From Omphalotus guepiniiformis (lineage: Eukaryota; Basidiomycota; Agaricomycetes; Agaricales; Omphalotaceae), in assembly GCA_028554645.1 (NCBI GenBank), contig JAQOOI010000078.1, positions 248,001 to 312,000 of the forward strand: 64,000 nt of DNA, written 5' to 3'. Positions 60,560 to 64,000 of this stretch are shown in pieces (within the stretch, counting starts at the first letter, position 1; the number at the start of each line of letters is the position of its first letter). Position numbers and translations under genes: made by a program. The notes below the pieces were generated by a model that saw only the letters and a program-made list of their open reading frames with translations, searched no databases and had not been told where the DNA came from.

Positions 60560-60783
60560 TTTGGCGAGAGGGCTCTTGCAGTAACGCAGTAGTAACGCTC
60601 AGTAACGGTCGTCACAGTTGTCACAAACTCGTATGAGTCACATGAGCACGTGATACGAGCGTGGTTTCACGCCGACGGCTCAGAAGGCTCACAACGCCGA
60701 CGGCTCGCGACGCGCTGCTGCGGCTTTCCTAACTCCTCGACGCTCGTAACTCTCCTGTTCCTGTTCAAAATCAACAAGCCCAC
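60560..60783. promoter_or_regulatory. Short divergent promoter between NOSIP and GT25 genes
   Basis: Only 224 bp separate the two start codons, so the promoter is probably bidirectional. It contains CACGTG at 60647-60652 and repeated AGTAACG words near 60573-60606. Confidence 0.5.
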
Positions 60784-62286
60784 ATGGCCATGATGTCCTT
60801 TATCTTTTCTCAGAAAGGCAGGTCAACGGTCGCTAGAGCTGGCCGCACTCAAACAACACATCGCTTTCTTCGATTTCTCGCCTGCATCTATTTCATGTCT
60901 TTTCTCATAGCATTGGCGCTCTTGAACACGTACTTCAGAGATCTTCATCACCTTATTTTCTCACTCCCTTTACCGAAATCTGTTAAGCAATGGGGAATTT
61001 ACCACCCCGAATTTGGAAGTGGACCGCTCATTCCACGTTCTGCCTTCAATGACCTGGATCAACTTTACGTTTATTCCGAGACGATTCATGTCCTATCGTT
61101 ACCCTACAGACACGATCGTCGTATTCAAATGGAATGGCTGCGAACGTACTTAGGCCTAGATTGGACATATGCGCAGGCCACTACGCCCGAGGACGACAAA
61201 GTAAAGACTGTCATGCGTAATGTGAAGACTCTGAGGGAAGAAGCGATGCGTTTACGAAAATTGGAACAAGAAAAATATCAAGAATGGGCACCAAATAGCT
61301 TGGTATCTAACGAAACTTCCTTAAATCAAGAACCGTCTACACAGTCTCCTGTGGTGCTCCCGTTTTTGTGGCCTCTTCTTCCGGATGGTCGAGAAGTGAA
61401 TTTATCGGATGCGATTGCAAATTCATCTGTTCTGGCGCTTCTTTCGAACTTCAATATTTCTGGTGAGCGGCTTTCAATTCCATCCACTGAGTCAAATTCT
61501 GGTCGCGTGTTTCCGGCCGAGCCCACTCCAGATACCCTGGAGGACCTACCTATGTTTCAGGAACCCCTTGTATGCGCCACTGAAGACTTCACTCTTGCGC
61601 CGTACTCTTCCAGTCTCCGTCCTCATAGGCTCCTTACTGAGGCTCGCGTGGCATGTTGGCACTCACATCTAGACATCATCAGCCAGATTGCTGTCAAGGA
61701 CACAACCGTCGTCCACGATGTTGGCGAGTCTACGAATGAATTCGAAGATCGAAGTAGCGATACTAACAGGCACATTGATATCATCCTCGAGGATGACATT
61801 GACATGGAGAAAGATATTCGGGCAAGACTAGGACACATTTGGAGAGCACTGCCTACGGACTGGGATATCGTATTCTTGGGACACTGCTGGTCTAATGAAT
61901 CCTTTTATCCTGCTATCTTACCATCCGAATCATCGTCTAGGAATCTCAGTGTTATCTCTGCTATTCATAGCACACCGACGACCCTGCACCGTTCGTTTGC
62001 CCCTAGATGTACACATGCATATGCTCTGTCCTCTCGAGGTGCTAGGAAGCTTCTAGCTCATCTTACATATCCACCCTTCGCGTACTCTAGGGCAATAGAT
62101 CAGGGATTTGCGTGGCTGGTCGCAAGCGGCAGAATCAACGCGTATTCGGTGGTGCCGAGTGTTATTGTGCAGAGAAGGATAGGGAAGAGCGACGTTTGGG
62201 AACCAGGTAGGGTGGAAGGAAGCTCGGTGGAATCTGTTGGAAGTGGCTGGAGAGATGGTCTGGTAGATGGTGTTTTTGGGACTTAG
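60784..62286 (+). CDS. GT25-family glycosyltransferase, type II membrane
   Basis: This is an intronless gene of 500 residues. The short cytosolic N-terminus is followed by one hydrophobic segment (FLACIYFMSFLIALALL), as in Golgi glycosyltransferases. The GT25 (LPS-biosynthesis-like) fold shows IHVLSLPYRHDRRIQMEWL, LDWTYAQATTPED, ACWHSHLDII and IILEDDIDME (acidic metal/nucleotide-sugar site). WDIVFLGHCWSNE and CTHAYALSSRGARKLLAHL follow, then AIDQGFAWLVASGRINAYSV. A long Ser-rich insert separates the first and second halves (about 61290-61560). The acceptor and sugar are unknown. Both the ATG at 60784 and Met codons just after it are possible starts. Confidence 0.9.
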   Translation: MAMMSFIFSQKGRSTVARAGRTQTTHRFLRFLACIYFMSFLIALALLNTYFRDLHHLIFSLPLPKSVKQWGIYHPEFGSGPLIPRSAFNDLDQLYVYSETIHVLSLPYRHDRRIQMEWLRTYLGLDWTYAQATTPEDDKVKTVMRNVKTLREEAMRLRKLEQEKYQEWAPNSLVSNETSLNQEPSTQSPVVLPFLWPLLPDGREVNLSDAIANSSVLALLSNFNISGERLSIPSTESNSGRVFPAEPTPDTLEDLPMFQEPLVCATEDFTLAPYSSSLRPHRLLTEARVACWHSHLDIISQIAVKDTTVVHDVGESTNEFEDRSSDTNRHIDIILEDDIDMEKDIRARLGHIWRALPTDWDIVFLGHCWSNESFYPAILPSESSSRNLSVISAIHSTPTTLHRSFAPRCTHAYALSSRGARKLLAHLTYPPFAYSRAIDQGFAWLVASGRINAYSVVPSVIVQRRIGKSDVWEPGRVEGSSVESVGSGWRDGLVDGVFGT

Positions 62287-63188
62287 CGAGATGGGTAGTA
62301 CATACTGAAAGTTGAAACTGAGTACTGAACTGATGTCTGGGGCCCGGCTCGCTCGGGCCTCTCAGCTATGATGTATGTAGTAAAGCTTTAACTTACTTAT
62401 CATTTAATCATTTCGACGCGCTAGGCTCAGGCCTAGGGCTGGGTCGGATACGCCAGATTACGCCAGATTGGTTTATATCTCAAACGAACAGTCAAACCGT
62501 GTCCTTCAAAGCTTCAAGCTTTAAGCTTCAAGGCTGATTTTTGGAGCAATCTAAGAACTATCTCGCGCGTTCGCCGTACATGAGAATCGATAATTAGGTG
62601 TGCCCTGTTACTTATTTGTACGTATCTTGATTTTTTTGAAGTTAAGGCAAATGCAAAATAGATCTCGTAACCGGCAGGGACGGTCCTGTTTAAACACCAT
62701 TTTAGGACAACCCGACCGCCAGGGCTTTTGAAAATCGAGTCTAGGGCCCGCCACAGTCCACTGATGCGGCTGTCATGATGAATTTAACCCGGCTGAGCAT
62801 TTATATTTAGGTCAGATACGGCGAGAGTCTGACCAGAGCTCGTCCAATGTCTTTACTGCTCATGAGCGCCTCAAACGACTTCTCAAGTAGCAGTACAGTA
62901 TATAGCCTGAGACGCTTTTCAAACATAGTGCCGCCCACCGATGCTCGCGGCTATCCCACGTGTTGAGTGGAAGAGTGATGTATAGAGGTCGCTTGACGGA
63001 AGCATGTGTACCGCTTGCTTATCGTATCTCTGTTATTAAATCTGCTGAAATGTACATTTGGGTGCTTGTCTAAATCACCGGCAGACCAGTGCTGTGTTTC
63101 CTGATATTCTTTCTTCCGGACCTTCATTATCGTCCAAGGCTTCGTCTGACCTCGGGTTGAACATCGGGTCCAGCAGCGCTGTCCTCTA
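62287..63188. other. Intergenic before OPT transporter
   Basis: No gene was seen. A CAAGCTTTAAGCTTCAAGG palindrome-like motif lies near 62515. It is likely the OPT promoter. Confidence 0.4.
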
Positions 63189-64000
63189 ATGAGCGCCATC
63201 AATCTCTCGCCTCTGTATGATTTGGGGATGTTGTCGAAAAGTGTGAGGGACGACATGACGGACGGGTCGAGTTCATCTGAGCAGAAAGGCGGCGTTGAGG
63301 TTGAGAAGCCTGAGGTCAGGTCAATTGCAAGTGAGCTGCGAATCTTTTTTTCCCCGTTGTATATCGCGCTCATACTGCGAAGCAACCGAGGACCAGATAT
63401 TAGACGTCAGTCGGATTTCTTGAGTTTCTAGATGGTTCACCCTCAACATTATTCAAACAGGACAGAGACTCGGGATACTACTTCGAAGACCCCAATATTG
63501 ACCTCGATATAGATGACGACTTCGCGTTTGACGATGAAAGTCCTTATCCAGAAGTTCGCTCAGCTGTTGCCAACACTGACGACCCCACGATGCCGGCCTC
63601 GACCGTTCGTGTCTGGATGATTGGTCTCGTGTGGGCAATCATCATTCCTAGCATCAACCAATTCTTTTTCTTTCGATACCCCTCAGTCAATGTCACCGGA
63701 ATGGTCGCTCAGCTAGTCACCTATCCTCTTGGTCGCGCTGCCGCCGCTTACATACCGAAATGGTCGATATTCGGGCTTAAACTCAACCCAGGGCCATTTT
63801 CCATCAAGGAACATGTGCTAATCACGGTAAGAACATCGCCTCTAGGCTCTGAGGTATTACAACTAATCCCGAACGATACTAATAGATTATGGTTCGTCTT
63901 GGCGCACATGAGGGTGGAGCGAGTGTTGTACTCACAAGAACTTCCTAGGCTGCCGTTGGTCAAAGTTCAGCATACGCAACGGACATTGTCGCCGTTCAGC
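63189..64000 (+). CDS. Oligopeptide transporter (OPT family), 5' part
   Basis: This is a proton-coupled transporter of oligopeptides or metal chelates in the plasma membrane. The acidic N-terminus contains FEDPNIDLDIDDDFAFDDES and PEVRSAV. The first conserved block is TDDPTMPASTVRVWMIGLVW, then INQFFFFRYPSVNVTGMV and YPLGRAAAAYIP. NPGPFSIKEHVLIT leads into IMAAVGQSSAYATDIVAVQ at the window edge. The gene continues past 64000. The start could be 63189 or the in-frame Met at 63255; the splicing of the first exons is not settled. A 6-nt micro-exon (63886-63891) is needed between VLIT and AAVG; see findings. Confidence 0.9.

Overview
This window is nuclear DNA of a filamentous basidiomycete, most likely a mushroom-forming Agaricomycete. 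Genes are dense and cut by many short introns (about 45-80 nt, mostly GT-AG). Several families are typical of that group: a CaaX-type mating pheromone precursor, a DUF6534-type seven-helix protein, two DUF6699-type proteins, a two-domain cupredoxin GPI protein, an Agaricomycete-type P450 and APH-fold phosphotransferases. No organism was named; this is inference from gene content.

Layout. 0-4 kb: the end of an unidentified minus-strand gene, a GPI-anchored double cupredoxin, then a small plus-strand pheromone precursor. 4.7-14.9 kb: a conserved housekeeping block of VPS35 (retromer), a leukotriene-A4-hydrolase-type M1 aminopeptidase, an ArfGAP (minus) and a MYST histone acetyltransferase. 15.7-31.7 kb: an MFS transporter, a kinase-fold protein with a degenerate active site, an APH-type phosphotransferase in two intact copies plus a 3' relic, a hydantoinase/oxoprolinase fused to a DUF917 (S-methyl-thiohydantoin desulfurase-like) region, and a cyclophilin. 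31.7-43.3 kb: a gene-poor stretch with short repeats and one Ser/Pro-rich gene. 43.3-55.6 kb: a P450, a PP2C phosphatase, a convergent thiol methyltransferase/DUF6699 pair that has been tandemly duplicated (the second methyltransferase is a relic), and a ketoreductase. 55.9-64 kb: a DUF6534 membrane protein, a NOSIP-type RING protein, a GT25 glycosyltransferase and the 5' part of an OPT transporter.

The most interesting signals are these. (1) A 56-residue pheromone precursor ending in CCTIA sits between a cupredoxin gene and VPS35, with no STE3 receptor in view. (2) Four protein-homology-forced introns (two in the aminopeptidase, one each in the methyltransferase and the ketoreductase) lack one of the two GT/AG ends and are each flanked by a 6-10 bp direct repeat, as if inserted with a target-site duplication or spliced by a non-standard rule. 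(3) Micro-exons of 13 nt (cyclophilin) and 6 nt (OPT) are needed to restore conserved protein sequence. (4) There are two recent local duplications with decaying copies. There is no obvious biosynthetic cluster; the genes look like independent units.
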